Position numbers and translations under genes: made by a program. A stretch of DNA of 12,590 nucleotides. It comes from SIAJ01 sp036266155 (GTDB lineage: Bacteria; Planctomycetota; Planctomycetia; Gemmatales; Gemmataceae). How positions within the stretch are numbered: the first letter of the stretch is position 1; every line of letters begins with the position of its first letter. Below the pieces are notes generated by a model, which searched no databases, was not told the origin of the DNA, and worked only from the letters and a program-made list of their open reading frames with translations. The stretch covers positions 1 to 12,590 of the forward strand of contig DATANR010000483.1 in NCBI GenBank assembly GCA_036266155.1. Reading direction: 5' to 3'. Shown here piece by piece: positions 1 through 6,723 of the stretch.

Positions 1-78
1 AGCGCCCAAGGCCGGCGCATCGTCACCTGTCTGCTGGCCGCCCATGCCAGCGACATCACCCGCCTCGACGCCGCCTAA
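1..78 (+). CDS. 3' end of an unidentified gene (partial)
   Basis: Frame 1 is open from the window edge to a TAA at 76-78, giving the last 25 residues of a protein (starts SAQGRRIV, ends TRLDAA). The SAQxGRRI-like stretch loosely recalls the C-terminal helix of Gfo/Idh/MocA oxidoreductases, but 25 residues are too few to name a family. The gene converges on the - strand membrane protein, and a strong palindrome lies about 40 bp past the stop, which would suit a shared bidirectional terminator. That this is coding is an inference from the open frame and plausible composition only. Confidence 0.45.
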   Translation, partial: SAQGRRIVTCLLAAHASDITRLDAA

Positions 79-118
79 AATCCGCGCCAACCGCGAGGAC
101 TTTCACCGTATATCAATG

Positions 119-170
119 AAGCGCAGCGAGGGCGACGCTAGCGAACGAAGGCGTCGCCCTCGCTGCGCTT
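119..170. repeat. Palindromic dispersed repeat, copy A
   Basis: 119-138 and 151-170 are perfect 20-bp inverted complements around a 12-nt loop. The related sequence extends to 178: read on the - strand, 152-178 closely matches 11991-12017 of the right-hand repeat (shared core AGCGAGGGCGACG), with two substitutions and one indel by eye. It is therefore one copy of a repeat family present twice in this window. It lies between two convergent genes, where it could terminate transcription from both sides, and it also encodes the C-terminus of the - strand membrane protein, whose stop codon (138-140) spans the inner end of one arm and the loop. Confidence 0.85.
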
Positions 171-1529
171 CGGTCTCCGCCCTTGTCTCCATCGACGAAC
201 GAGCAGCCCAATCCAAATCGTCACCGTCACGCCAACGACTGGCCAGAGCAGCCACGGCACCCGGCCGTCCCATGGGCCACGGATCATCAATTCCACGTTC
301 AAGATCAGGCCGGCGACAATCATCACGACCAGATCCGTTCGAAAGGCCGGCTTGTCGCGGATCAAGATGCCGATCGCTAGCATCGCCGGAGCAATCAACG
401 GCACGAACCACCGAATCGACAAGCACGCGCCCGAGAGGTTCCGCGAAGTTGCCGCGTAGAGGCCCCAGGTGACGATCGCCCAGAATGTCATCGCGACGAC
501 GACACGCCGATCGCGGCCTGGCCGCCAGAGTGAATAGGGCAGAGCGACGAACAACATCAGCAGCATCGGCGAATGAAGAATGAAACCCTTCTTCCCGAAC
601 CACAAGTCGAGTGAATAAAGGCCTGCCTTGGCGACGGAGGCATGAGCCCAACCGCCGGTGATGTTGGTCGAGTTGAAGGGCGAACCGGGCCATTGCAGAT
701 ATTCCGCCTTGGCGTTAGCCGGCCCGATGGTGCCAGCGATCGCGTAAGTAATTGCGTGGTGCGTGGCGACGACGGGCAGTGCTGCCGCGACGAATGCCGT
801 CAGCGACAACCAGCGCTTCTTGCCATGCGTTTGCCAGGTGACCAATCCAAACACTGCGAGCGCGAGCGGCGGGCCGGCTCCCAGGTCAATCGTGTAACCA
901 AGACCCGCAAGCAGTCCCAGCCACGCCGCCCGAGCCATCGTCATGGGCCCTCGTCGAACTGCCGCCTCGACGACGCCTGCACCGACAGCGAGTAGCAGGA
1001 TGTGATTGTTGACCTGCTCTGCGTAGGGGGACGCCAGTGTCGCGAACGCGAACCCGGCGAGAAGCACGTTGTCCCACGGCGGTTGCAATCCGATGGAATT
1101 GCATGTCCGTCCGATGGCCCAGACGGCGAGGACATAGGGCACGCCGGCGAACAGCCAGGTCAGCATGAGGGCAAAAACATCGGGTCGCTCGCTGGCCGAT
1201 GGCCCGCCGACCCAGCGCCAGAGTTGATAGGCCGCCGCCATCGGCAGAGCGGGCACGGGCGACTTGTCGGAATAGTACTTGCCGTCGATCAGCAGCTTGT
1301 CGCTGGTTCCATAGCGGGCCGCCAATTCGTTTCCGGGTTCATACGGCGGCCGGTCGGCAAGCCAGGGAGAAACGTAAATCGAGCCGTCGATCGCGAAGGT
1401 GTGCCGGTCGACGAGCGACTCCACCGTGGCGAGCCGACTGCCATCGTTCCATCCGCCGGCGTAGGGGCGGGCGCTCACGAATGCCAGCAAAAACGCGGCG
1501 AAAATGATGGATCGACGACCGAAACGCAT
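138..1529 (-). CDS. Polytopic membrane protein, GT-C glycosyltransferase-like
   Basis: 463 residues with roughly ten hydrophobic helices spread along the whole length and a short basic N-terminus leading into the first helix (about residues 8-20). After helix 1 comes a long non-cytoplasmic-type loop with the conserved-looking pieces DGSRLATVESLVD (29-41), then FAID (45-48) and DGKYYSDKSP (82-91). This arrangement is typical of the planctomycete GT-C/PMT-like membrane proteins that use a lipid-linked sugar donor. A glycosyltransferase role is inferred from architecture; the catalytic residue and substrate are not identifiable. The ATG at 1529 is chosen because GGAGG lies 4 nt upstream of it; the in-frame GTG at 1541 would place that SD inside the coding region. 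The last residues (RSEGDAFVR) are encoded by the palindromic repeat at 119-170. A 138-bp gap separates it from panD upstream. Confidence 0.85.
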   Translation of the reverse strand: MRFGRRSIIFAAFLLAFVSARPYAGGWNDGSRLATVESLVDRHTFAIDGSIYVSPWLADRPPYEPGNELAARYGTSDKLLIDGKYYSDKSPVPALPMAAAYQLWRWVGGPSASERPDVFALMLTWLFAGVPYVLAVWAIGRTCNSIGLQPPWDNVLLAGFAFATLASPYAEQVNNHILLLAVGAGVVEAAVRRGPMTMARAAWLGLLAGLGYTIDLGAGPPLALAVFGLVTWQTHGKKRWLSLTAFVAAALPVVATHHAITYAIAGTIGPANAKAEYLQWPGSPFNSTNITGGWAHASVAKAGLYSLDLWFGKKGFILHSPMLLMLFVALPYSLWRPGRDRRVVVAMTFWAIVTWGLYAATSRNLSGACLSIRWFVPLIAPAMLAIGILIRDKPAFRTDLVVMIVAGLILNVELMIRGPWDGRVPWLLWPVVGVTVTIWIGLLVRRWRQGRRPKRSEGDAFVR

Positions 1530-1533
1530 GCCA

Positions 1534-1538
1534 CCTCC
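1534..1538 (-). promoter_or_regulatory. Shine-Dalgarno that sets the start at 1529
   Basis: The - strand reads GGAGG, then 4 nt, then ATG (1529-1527). The alternative GTG start at 1541 overlaps this motif, so the site favours the ATG. The spacing is slightly short but acceptable. Confidence 0.6.
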
Positions 1539-1573
1539 CACGGGTGTTTAACTGGGCGGCGCGGGAGAATCAA

Positions 1574-1588
1574 GCCGACCGAGTCGGC
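1574..1588 (-). terminator. Possible weak terminator hairpin after panD
   Basis: GCCGAC and GTCGGC form a perfect 6-bp stem with a 3-nt loop, about 80 bp past the panD stop and 45 bp before the start of the membrane protein gene. On the - strand it is followed by TTGATT rather than a clear run of T, so intrinsic termination is doubtful. The rest of 1530-1667 shows nothing beyond the SD of the membrane protein gene. Confidence 0.25.
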
Positions 1589-1667
1589 CCGGGATTCGTT
1601 TCAATTCATTGCGGACTTTTTTGGCGAAACGAATGGAGGGTGGAGTGGTGTGTATGTAATCCATTCA

Positions 1668-2063
1668 TCAGCCCGGCATGTCGCCGGCCGCTTCGACTAC
1701 CGCGGCGGGGTCGGCCTCGCGGATTTGATTTTTGCTGTCAACGAGCACCACCGTCGGTCGATGCTTGCGGGCCTTGCGGCTGCTCATCATTGTGTACGTG
1801 GCCACGATCACCAGATCGCCCGGCTTGATCAGGTGTGCCCCGGCGCCATTCACGCAGACTTCGCCGCTGCCACGGGGCGCTGGCAGAGCATACGTCACAA
1901 GCCGGGCACCGTTCGTCACATCCCAAACGTGGATCTGCTCATGCGGCAAGATGTCGGCCGCTTCGAGCAGGTCGGCGTCGACGCTGAGGCTGCCTTCGTA
2001 ATCCTGGTTGGCTGCCGTCACCGTGGCCCGGTGAATCTTTGCCTTGAACATCAGACGCTGCAT
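1668..2063 (-). CDS. panD: Aspartate 1-decarboxylase proenzyme (PanD)
   Basis: This cytoplasmic enzyme decarboxylates L-aspartate to beta-alanine for pantothenate and coenzyme A synthesis. The 131-aa product matches the family along its whole length (usual size about 115-135). Key residues fall at the E. coli numbers: Lys9, His11, Tyr22, the self-cleavage site Gly24-Ser25 (YEGSLSVD), Arg54, Thr57, Tyr58 (NGARLVTY) and Asn72-Gly-Ala74. Ser25 should become the pyruvoyl cofactor after cleavage into beta and alpha chains. AGGAG on the - strand (complement at 2070-2074), 6 nt before the ATG, supports the start. No panB, panC or panE is nearby, so it appears to stand alone, divergent from the envelope protein gene at 2251. 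Nothing unusual is seen in it. Confidence 0.97.
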   Translation of the reverse strand: MQRLMFKAKIHRATVTAANQDYEGSLSVDADLLEAADILPHEQIHVWDVTNGARLVTYALPAPRGSGEVCVNGAGAHLIKPGDLVIVATYTMMSSRKARKHRPTVVLVDSKNQIREADPAAVVEAAGDMPG

Positions 2064-2250
2064 GGCATTCTCCTGCCGTCATCTTAGACATCGCGGCAAT
2101 CCGCGGCTTGTCCATGGCCGACAGCCGGTAGTCAAGAACGCGACCATCCGCGACGGCACTGGCAAGGCCGGCCACTTCGCATTGACCCATTCGCCGTCAG
2201 CGTCTATGGGACTTTCGGCTCGATAGGTTCACGATCGGAGGGCTCTGCCC

Positions 2251-2988
2251 ATGCGCGGCGCGGGTGTTGGCATTTCTTGGCTGGTGTGTGCCGTCGTCGC
2301 GGCTGGTCAGTCGCCGTTTCCCGATCCGCCGATTGTCGCGCCGCCGCCGCTCGATCCGCCGGCGCCGTCGATCATTCCGCCGTCGCTGGTCAAGCCGGCC
2401 GTGAGCCAGATGAGCCCGGCGTCGCCGAGTGCCCCGGCCATGTTGCCGCCGACGCCGATCGAGACAGTCCTGTCGCCGCACGCGGCCGTCGGCCAGCAGC
2501 ATACCGTCGGCGTGGAGCTGCAATTCGGCCAACCGACCGGCGTGCGTCTGCAATACGCCATCTTCCACGGCGGCGAGTTCTCGATTCTCGCCGAGGCGTT
2601 CGGCGGGGCCCGGTCGCAGTTCTGGGGCGACGAGACCGTGCTCGGCATCGGCGGCCGGGCGCTGTTCACATTGTTTTCCGATGGCACGAAGAACGCCTTG
2701 CTTGTCGGGCCGGGGCTGGGAGTCAGCTACTGGGAAACCGGCGAGCATCATGGCGGTTGGTACTGGAACGGCTTCGGCCGGCGCTGGTGCGGCGAGTCGG
2801 ATCGCTACTTCATCAACATGGACGTCAACGTCGGCTGGCTGCACGAACTCTCGCCCTATATCGGGTGGGAGCTCGGCATAAACTTCGGTTTGCGCGTCGG
2901 CCTGTCGGGCCAGGATCGCCACGACCGCGACATCAGTGGCCGCGTCAACGGCGGCACGATCGGGCTCTACACCGGCTTGCGTTTCTGA
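2251..2988 (+). CDS. Secreted proline-rich, beta-barrel-like envelope protein
   Basis: 245 residues. The N-terminus (MRGAGVGISWLVCAVVAAG) looks like a Sec signal peptide ending near residue 19. Residues about 21-70 form a very proline-rich linker with repeated PP pairs. From about residue 78 to the end, alternating hydrophobic/polar strands rich in Gly and aromatics suggest an outer-membrane barrel, and the chain ends in Leu-Arg-Phe, a C-terminal aromatic typical of barrel proteins. GGAGGG at 2237-2242, 8 nt before the ATG, supports the start. Planctomycete genomes hold many uncharacterised secreted proteins of this kind. No enzyme motif is seen and the function is unknown. It is followed by an imperfect palindrome that may end its transcript. 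Confidence 0.83.
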   Translation: MRGAGVGISWLVCAVVAAGQSPFPDPPIVAPPPLDPPAPSIIPPSLVKPAVSQMSPASPSAPAMLPPTPIETVLSPHAAVGQQHTVGVELQFGQPTGVRLQYAIFHGGEFSILAEAFGGARSQFWGDETVLGIGGRALFTLFSDGTKNALLVGPGLGVSYWETGEHHGGWYWNGFGRRWCGESDRYFINMDVNVGWLHELSPYIGWELGINFGLRVGLSGQDRHDRDISGRVNGGTIGLYTGLRF

Positions 2989-2997
2989 AAACGATCA

Positions 2998-3059
2998 GAA
3001 ACCACGAAGCACACGAAAATTCTCGGCTATTTCGTCTCTTTCGTTACTTTCGTGGTTCC
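2998..3059. repeat. Imperfect palindrome of the CCACGAAG type, possible terminator
   Basis: AACCACGAA (3000-3008) pairs with TTCGTGGTT (3049-3057), and ACGAAA (3013-3018) with TTTCGT (3039-3044), giving a two-part stem around a 20-nt loop. It begins 10 nt after the stop of the upstream gene. Sequences of the form CCACGAAG...CTTCGTGG are common intergenic repeats in planctomycete and verrucomicrobial genomes (recalled, not searched). It could terminate the upstream transcript, though no T-run follows directly. Confidence 0.55.
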
Positions 3060-3065
3060 CTGTAT

Positions 3066-3096
3066 TTGACATCCATTTCTTGCTACCCAATCGAAT
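3066..3096 (+). promoter_or_regulatory. Candidate sigma70-type promoter for the propeller gene
   Basis: An exact TTGACA (3066-3071) lies 76 bp upstream of the ATG at 3148 in an AT-richer stretch after the palindrome. The best -10 candidate is TCGAAT (3091-3096), 4 of 6 matches, with a long 19-bp spacer. The -35 is clear but the -10 is weak. Confidence 0.3.
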
Positions 3097-3147
3097 CTAT
3101 GTCGGGTATCCTCTTTACACCTCTCACTTTCACCCGGAATCTTCACC

Positions 3148-6100
3148 ATGAATTCCGTCAGCCGCCGCATGTTCTTCACCCTGTTCGTGCTGTTCGTCGC
3201 CATCGGGCTCGTCAGTTTGCCAAGCGGGCCGGATGCCATCGCCCAGCGCAAAGGTGGCGGCCAGAAGGAAGGCAAGGCCAAGGAGAAGGACACCCCGCCG
3301 CCGAACGTCGTGTTGCCGGACGCGTGGGTCAAAGCGTTCCAGTGGCGGAGCATCGGCCCCGCCAACATGGGCGGGCGCATCAGCGCCATCGCGGTGTATG
3401 AGGCGGACCCGTCGACCTACTGGATCGCCACGGCCTCCGGCGGGCTCGTGAAGACGACTAACAACGGCGTCACCTTCGAGCATCAATTCGATCACGAAGC
3501 GACCGTGTCGATTGGCGATGTCTGCGTGGCGCCGTCGAACCGGGACATCGTCTGGGTCGGCACCGGCGAGAACAATCCACGCAACTCCGTCTCATTTGGC
3601 GACGGCGTCTACAAGAGCACGGACGGCGGGAAGACCTGGAAGCACATGGGGCTGAAGAAGACGTTTCAAACTGGCCGGATCGCCATTCACCCAACGAATT
3701 CGGACATCGTGTACGTCGGTGCCCTGGGCCGGCTGTACGGCCCCAATGAAGACCGCGGCCTCTTCAAGACGACCGACGGCGGCAAGACGTGGGACAAAGT
3801 GCTTTACATCGATGACAAGACGGGCGTCATCGACGTGCAGATGAGCCCGGCCGATCCGAATACGCTTTTCGTGGCAGCGTGGGAAGTTCGCCGCGATGGT
3901 TACGACTCGTGGCCTGGCGGCAACGTGCCGGACGGCTACGACGCTTACGATCCGGTGAACAAGTGGGGCAAGGGTTCGGGCATTTTTAAGACCACCGACG
4001 GCGGCAAGTCGTTCAAGAAACTCGAAAAGGGTTTGCCGACGAATGCGCTCGGGCGGATCGGCATCGACATCTATCGCAAGGACCCGAACATCGTCTTCGC
4101 AATCGTCGATTGCGAGAAGATCGGCATGGGCGTGCCGCCGAAAAAAGGAGCGATTGCGAGCAACACCTACATGGGTCTTCAAGGTGAGGACGTCGGCGAG
4201 GACGGCGGCGCGAAGATTCTGAGCGTGACGCCCGATGGTCCCGCGGACAAGGCGGGCATTCGCAGCGAGGACGTCGTGACCAAGGCCGGCGACAAGATCA
4301 TCAAAACCTATGCCGAGCTTCAAGAGCTGGCACGCGGTGGAAAGGCAGGCGACAAGCTGAAGGTCGAGTTGAAGCGCGTCGACAAGGTGGAGACGGTCGA
4401 GTTGACGCTGGCGGAGCGCCCGGCCGGTAAGGGTGGACCCGGAGCGGGCGGCGGAGGTGGGGGCGGCTTCGGCGGTCCCGGCGCCGCGACGGCGACACGG
4501 CCCTACCACGCCAACTACGGCGGCCAGGCCGCGAATGTTCAGGAGACGCAAGGCCCGGACAGCTTCCAGTATGGTGGCGTCTACCGCTCGGCCGATGCGG
4601 GCGAGACGTGGACGCGCATCAATAGCATTAATCCGCGGCCGATGTACTTCAGCTTGCTGCGCGTCGATCCGTCGGACGAAAAGAAGCTCTACGTTGGCGG
4701 CGTCTCAATGTCGCGCTCCATCGACGGCGGCAAGACGTTCGGGACGATGCCGCGCGGCGTCCACGCCGATCAGCACGCCTGGTGGATCGACCCGAAGGAT
4801 GGCCGCCACATGATCGTCGGCTGCGACGGCGGCTTTTATGTGAGCTACGATCGCGGGGAGAAATGGGACCACATGAATCATCTGGCGCTCGGCCAGTTCT
4901 ATCATGTCGCGGTCTGTTCCAAGAAACCGTACTTCATCTACGGCGGGCTGCAAGACAACGGCTGCTGGGGCATTCCGAGCATGAGCCTCCGCGAACGTGG
5001 GCCGGTGAACGAGGACGTGATCCCCGTCAACGGCGGCGATGGCTATGTGTGCCGCGTCGATCCGAACGACCCGGATCAGATCTATTACGAGAGCCAGAAC
5101 GGCGGCATGGGCCGCTGGAACATGCGGACCGGCGAGCGGGCGTCGATCAAGCCGCAGGCCCCGCAGGGCGAGGCGCGCTATCGCTTCAACTGGAACACGC
5201 CGCACATTCTCTCGGCCCACAACTCGCAGATCTGGTACTGCGGCGGCAACTACGTGTTCAAGTCCGTGAAGAAGGGCGACGACGCCAAGATCATTTCGCC
5301 AGAGATCACACGCACGAAGCATGGCAGCGCCACGGCGCTGGCCGAGTCACCGCGGAACCCCGACGTGCTCTGGTCCGGAACCGACGACGGCAACCTGTGG
5401 ATCACCAAGAACGGCGGCAAGGACTGGGTGAACGTGATCGAGAAGGTCGGGCTGAAGAAGCCCTACTGGGTCGCCACCATCGAAGCTTCGCGTTTCGCAG
5501 CCGGCCGGGCCTATGTCGCCTTCGACGGCCATCGCCTCGACGACGATGACCCTTATGTGTTCGAGACGACCGACTACGGTGAAACGTGGAAGCCGATCAA
5601 GGGCAACCTACCGACGGGCTCGACGCGGTGTTTGCGCGAGGACGTGACCAACTCGAACCTGCTCTATTGCGGAACCGAGTTCGCTCTCTTCGTCTCGCTC
5701 GATCGCGGTGGATTGTGGACGAAGTTAAACAACAACTTGCCCACGGTTGCCATTCATGAGGTGGCGATTCATCCGACGGCCGGCGAGATCGTCGTTGCCA
5801 CGCACGGCCGGAGCCTATGGATCCTCGACGTGGCGGCCCTTCGACAAATGGCGAGCGAATCGATCAAGGACAAGCCGACTCTGTACAAGCCGAACACGTT
5901 GACGCGGTGGCAAAGCATGCCCGGCCGCGGCCAATCGGGCCGGCGGTTTGTCGGGCAGAACCCATCAACGAATGCGCAAATGTACGTGTCCCTGCCGAAG
6001 AAGGCCGGCAAGGTGACGCTGCAAATTCAGGACATCGACGGCAAGAAACTCGGCGAGGTCAACGTGCCGAGCGATGCCGGGCTGCATCGCGTAGCGTGGG

Positions 6101-6348
6101 ATGGTGTCGCGCGTACGGAAGCAGCACCAATGCAGCCGATGGGCGGCGGGCCGGGCGGTCGTTTCCAGGGTCGCGCCGGCGGCCGACAGGTGCCCGCGGG
6201 GTCCTACCGTGTTCTGCTCATGATCGACGGCAAGGAAGAAGGAAGTCAGAGCTTTGCCATCGAAGGCGACCCCGTTCCGCCACGCAGTCTGACCGCGGAG
6301 GATGAGGACGAAGAAGAGGAAGAAGAACGCGACCGTAGAGATTCGTAA
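3148..6348 (+). CDS. Secreted VPS10/sortilin-like Asp-box propeller protein with internal PDZ domain
   Basis: 1066 residues. The signal region holds SRRMFF (5-10), close to the Tat consensus, a hydrophobic core and a likely AIA cleavage site near residue 32. Asp-box blades (S/T-x-D-x-G-x-T-W) are seen at 157-164, 208-215, 282-289, 481-488, 524-531, 566-573, 753-760, 807-814 and 850-857, the pattern of VPS10/BNR propellers. Between the third and fourth lies a PDZ domain (about 341-425: YMGLQGED, then GPADKAGIRSEDVV), followed by a Gly-rich linker (427-454). After the propeller (about 930-1045) is a beta-rich region like the FlgD-type modules often found at the ends of secreted proteins. The extreme C-terminus is acidic (EDEDEEEEEERD). 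No glycosidase acid/base pair is identifiable, so 'glycosyl hydrolase' would be over-annotation; a periplasmic or surface binding or scaffold role is inferred. The SD is weak. A 66-aa membrane protein gene follows after 23 bp. Confidence 0.92.
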   Translation: MNSVSRRMFFTLFVLFVAIGLVSLPSGPDAIAQRKGGGQKEGKAKEKDTPPPNVVLPDAWVKAFQWRSIGPANMGGRISAIAVYEADPSTYWIATASGGLVKTTNNGVTFEHQFDHEATVSIGDVCVAPSNRDIVWVGTGENNPRNSVSFGDGVYKSTDGGKTWKHMGLKKTFQTGRIAIHPTNSDIVYVGALGRLYGPNEDRGLFKTTDGGKTWDKVLYIDDKTGVIDVQMSPADPNTLFVAAWEVRRDGYDSWPGGNVPDGYDAYDPVNKWGKGSGIFKTTDGGKSFKKLEKGLPTNALGRIGIDIYRKDPNIVFAIVDCEKIGMGVPPKKGAIASNTYMGLQGEDVGEDGGAKILSVTPDGPADKAGIRSEDVVTKAGDKIIKTYAELQELARGGKAGDKLKVELKRVDKVETVELTLAERPAGKGGPGAGGGGGGGFGGPGAATATRPYHANYGGQAANVQETQGPDSFQYGGVYRSADAGETWTRINSINPRPMYFSLLRVDPSDEKKLYVGGVSMSRSIDGGKTFGTMPRGVHADQHAWWIDPKDGRHMIVGCDGGFYVSYDRGEKWDHMNHLALGQFYHVAVCSKKPYFIYGGLQDNGCWGIPSMSLRERGPVNEDVIPVNGGDGYVCRVDPNDPDQIYYESQNGGMGRWNMRTGERASIKPQAPQGEARYRFNWNTPHILSAHNSQIWYCGGNYVFKSVKKGDDAKIISPEITRTKHGSATALAESPRNPDVLWSGTDDGNLWITKNGGKDWVNVIEKVGLKKPYWVATIEASRFAAGRAYVAFDGHRLDDDDPYVFETTDYGETWKPIKGNLPTGSTRCLREDVTNSNLLYCGTEFALFVSLDRGGLWTKLNNNLPTVAIHEVAIHPTAGEIVVATHGRSLWILDVAALRQMASESIKDKPTLYKPNTLTRWQSMPGRGQSGRRFVGQNPSTNAQMYVSLPKKAGKVTLQIQDIDGKKLGEVNVPSDAGLHRVAWDGVARTEAAPMQPMGGGPGGRFQGRAGGRQVPAGSYRVLLMIDGKEEGSQSFAIEGDPVPPRSLTAEDEDEEEEEERDRRDS

Positions 6349-6371
6349 CCCCATGATTTCGGAGTGCCCAA

Positions 6372-6572
6372 ATGCGCAAGAGCACGGTGTTCGCCCGCTA
6401 TTTCGAAAACCTGGCCGACGGCGACCCGATCGCGATCGGCCTCACGATCTTTTTCATTCTGTTCGTTGTCGTGGTCGCTTTCGTGGCGTTGTACTTCAAG
6501 CGGCAACACAAACGCGAAGAGGAAGAGAAGCGGAAGCGCTGGGGCATCAAGGACCCGAAGGCCAAGAAGTAG
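6372..6572 (+). CDS. Small single-pass membrane protein, function unknown
   Basis: 66 residues: a short N-terminal segment (MRKSTVFARYFENLADGDP), one strongly hydrophobic helix at about residues 21-42, then a very charged Lys/Arg/Glu tail (43-66, including EEEEKRKRW) ending in KAKK. By the positive-inside rule the tail should be cytoplasmic. GGAG at 6361-6364 sits 7 nt before the ATG, and the gene lies 23 bp after the propeller gene, so co-transcription and coupled translation are likely. A real SD, a coherent membrane topology and the tight spacing support it as a gene. I recognise no family. It could anchor or assist export of the upstream protein, which is inference from position only. Confidence 0.75.
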   Translation: MRKSTVFARYFENLADGDPIAIGLTIFFILFVVVVAFVALYFKRQHKREEEEKRKRWGIKDPKAKK

Positions 6573-6582
6573 AAAGAGTCTG

Positions 6583-6694
6583 CCGTTAGCCGCGACGCGC
6601 TAGCGGAGCGCGACACGCCGGCGTGTCGAGATACAGGATCGAGGTCTCCGAAGCGTCCGCGTGACGCGCTCCGCTAGCGCGTCGCGGCTAACGG
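6583..6694. repeat. 112-nt palindromic dispersed repeat with nested palindrome
   Basis: 6583-6612 and 6665-6694 are perfect 30-bp inverted complements, extendable to 34 bp with one mismatch. Inside the loop, 6611-6628 is itself a perfect 18-bp palindrome (CGACACGCC and GGCGTGTCG). It contains GACGCGCTAGCGGAGCGCG, a motif type I recall from planctomycete intergenic repeats. It starts 10 bp after the small membrane gene and ends 29 bp before the DUF885 gene, filling nearly the whole gap. As RNA it would form a very stable cruciform-like fold and could terminate or attenuate read-through between the two genes. No transposase, coding sequence or T-run is attached. Confidence 0.88.
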
Positions 6695-6723
6695 TTTGAC
6701 GAATTTTTTCCGAGCCACGCACA

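Noticed and set aside
1002..2087. 361-aa open frame on + across the membrane protein gene and panD
   Set aside because: It is antisense to panD, which has clear family residues, and to a coherent membrane protein. The product is charged low-complexity sequence without domains.
2197..2922. 241-aa open frame on - opposite the barrel-like protein
   Set aside because: The + frame has an SD, signal peptide and terminal Phe. The - frame product is Arg-rich with no motif.
2277..3401. 374-aa + frame overlapping the barrel gene and the propeller start
   Set aside because: It crosses an intergenic palindrome and has an Arg/Ala-rich composition typical of an out-of-frame read in GC-rich DNA.
3592..4551. 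319-aa - strand frame inside the propeller gene
   Set aside because: It is antisense to confirmed Asp-box and PDZ coding sequence. The His/Val/Arg-rich product arises from codon-position bias.
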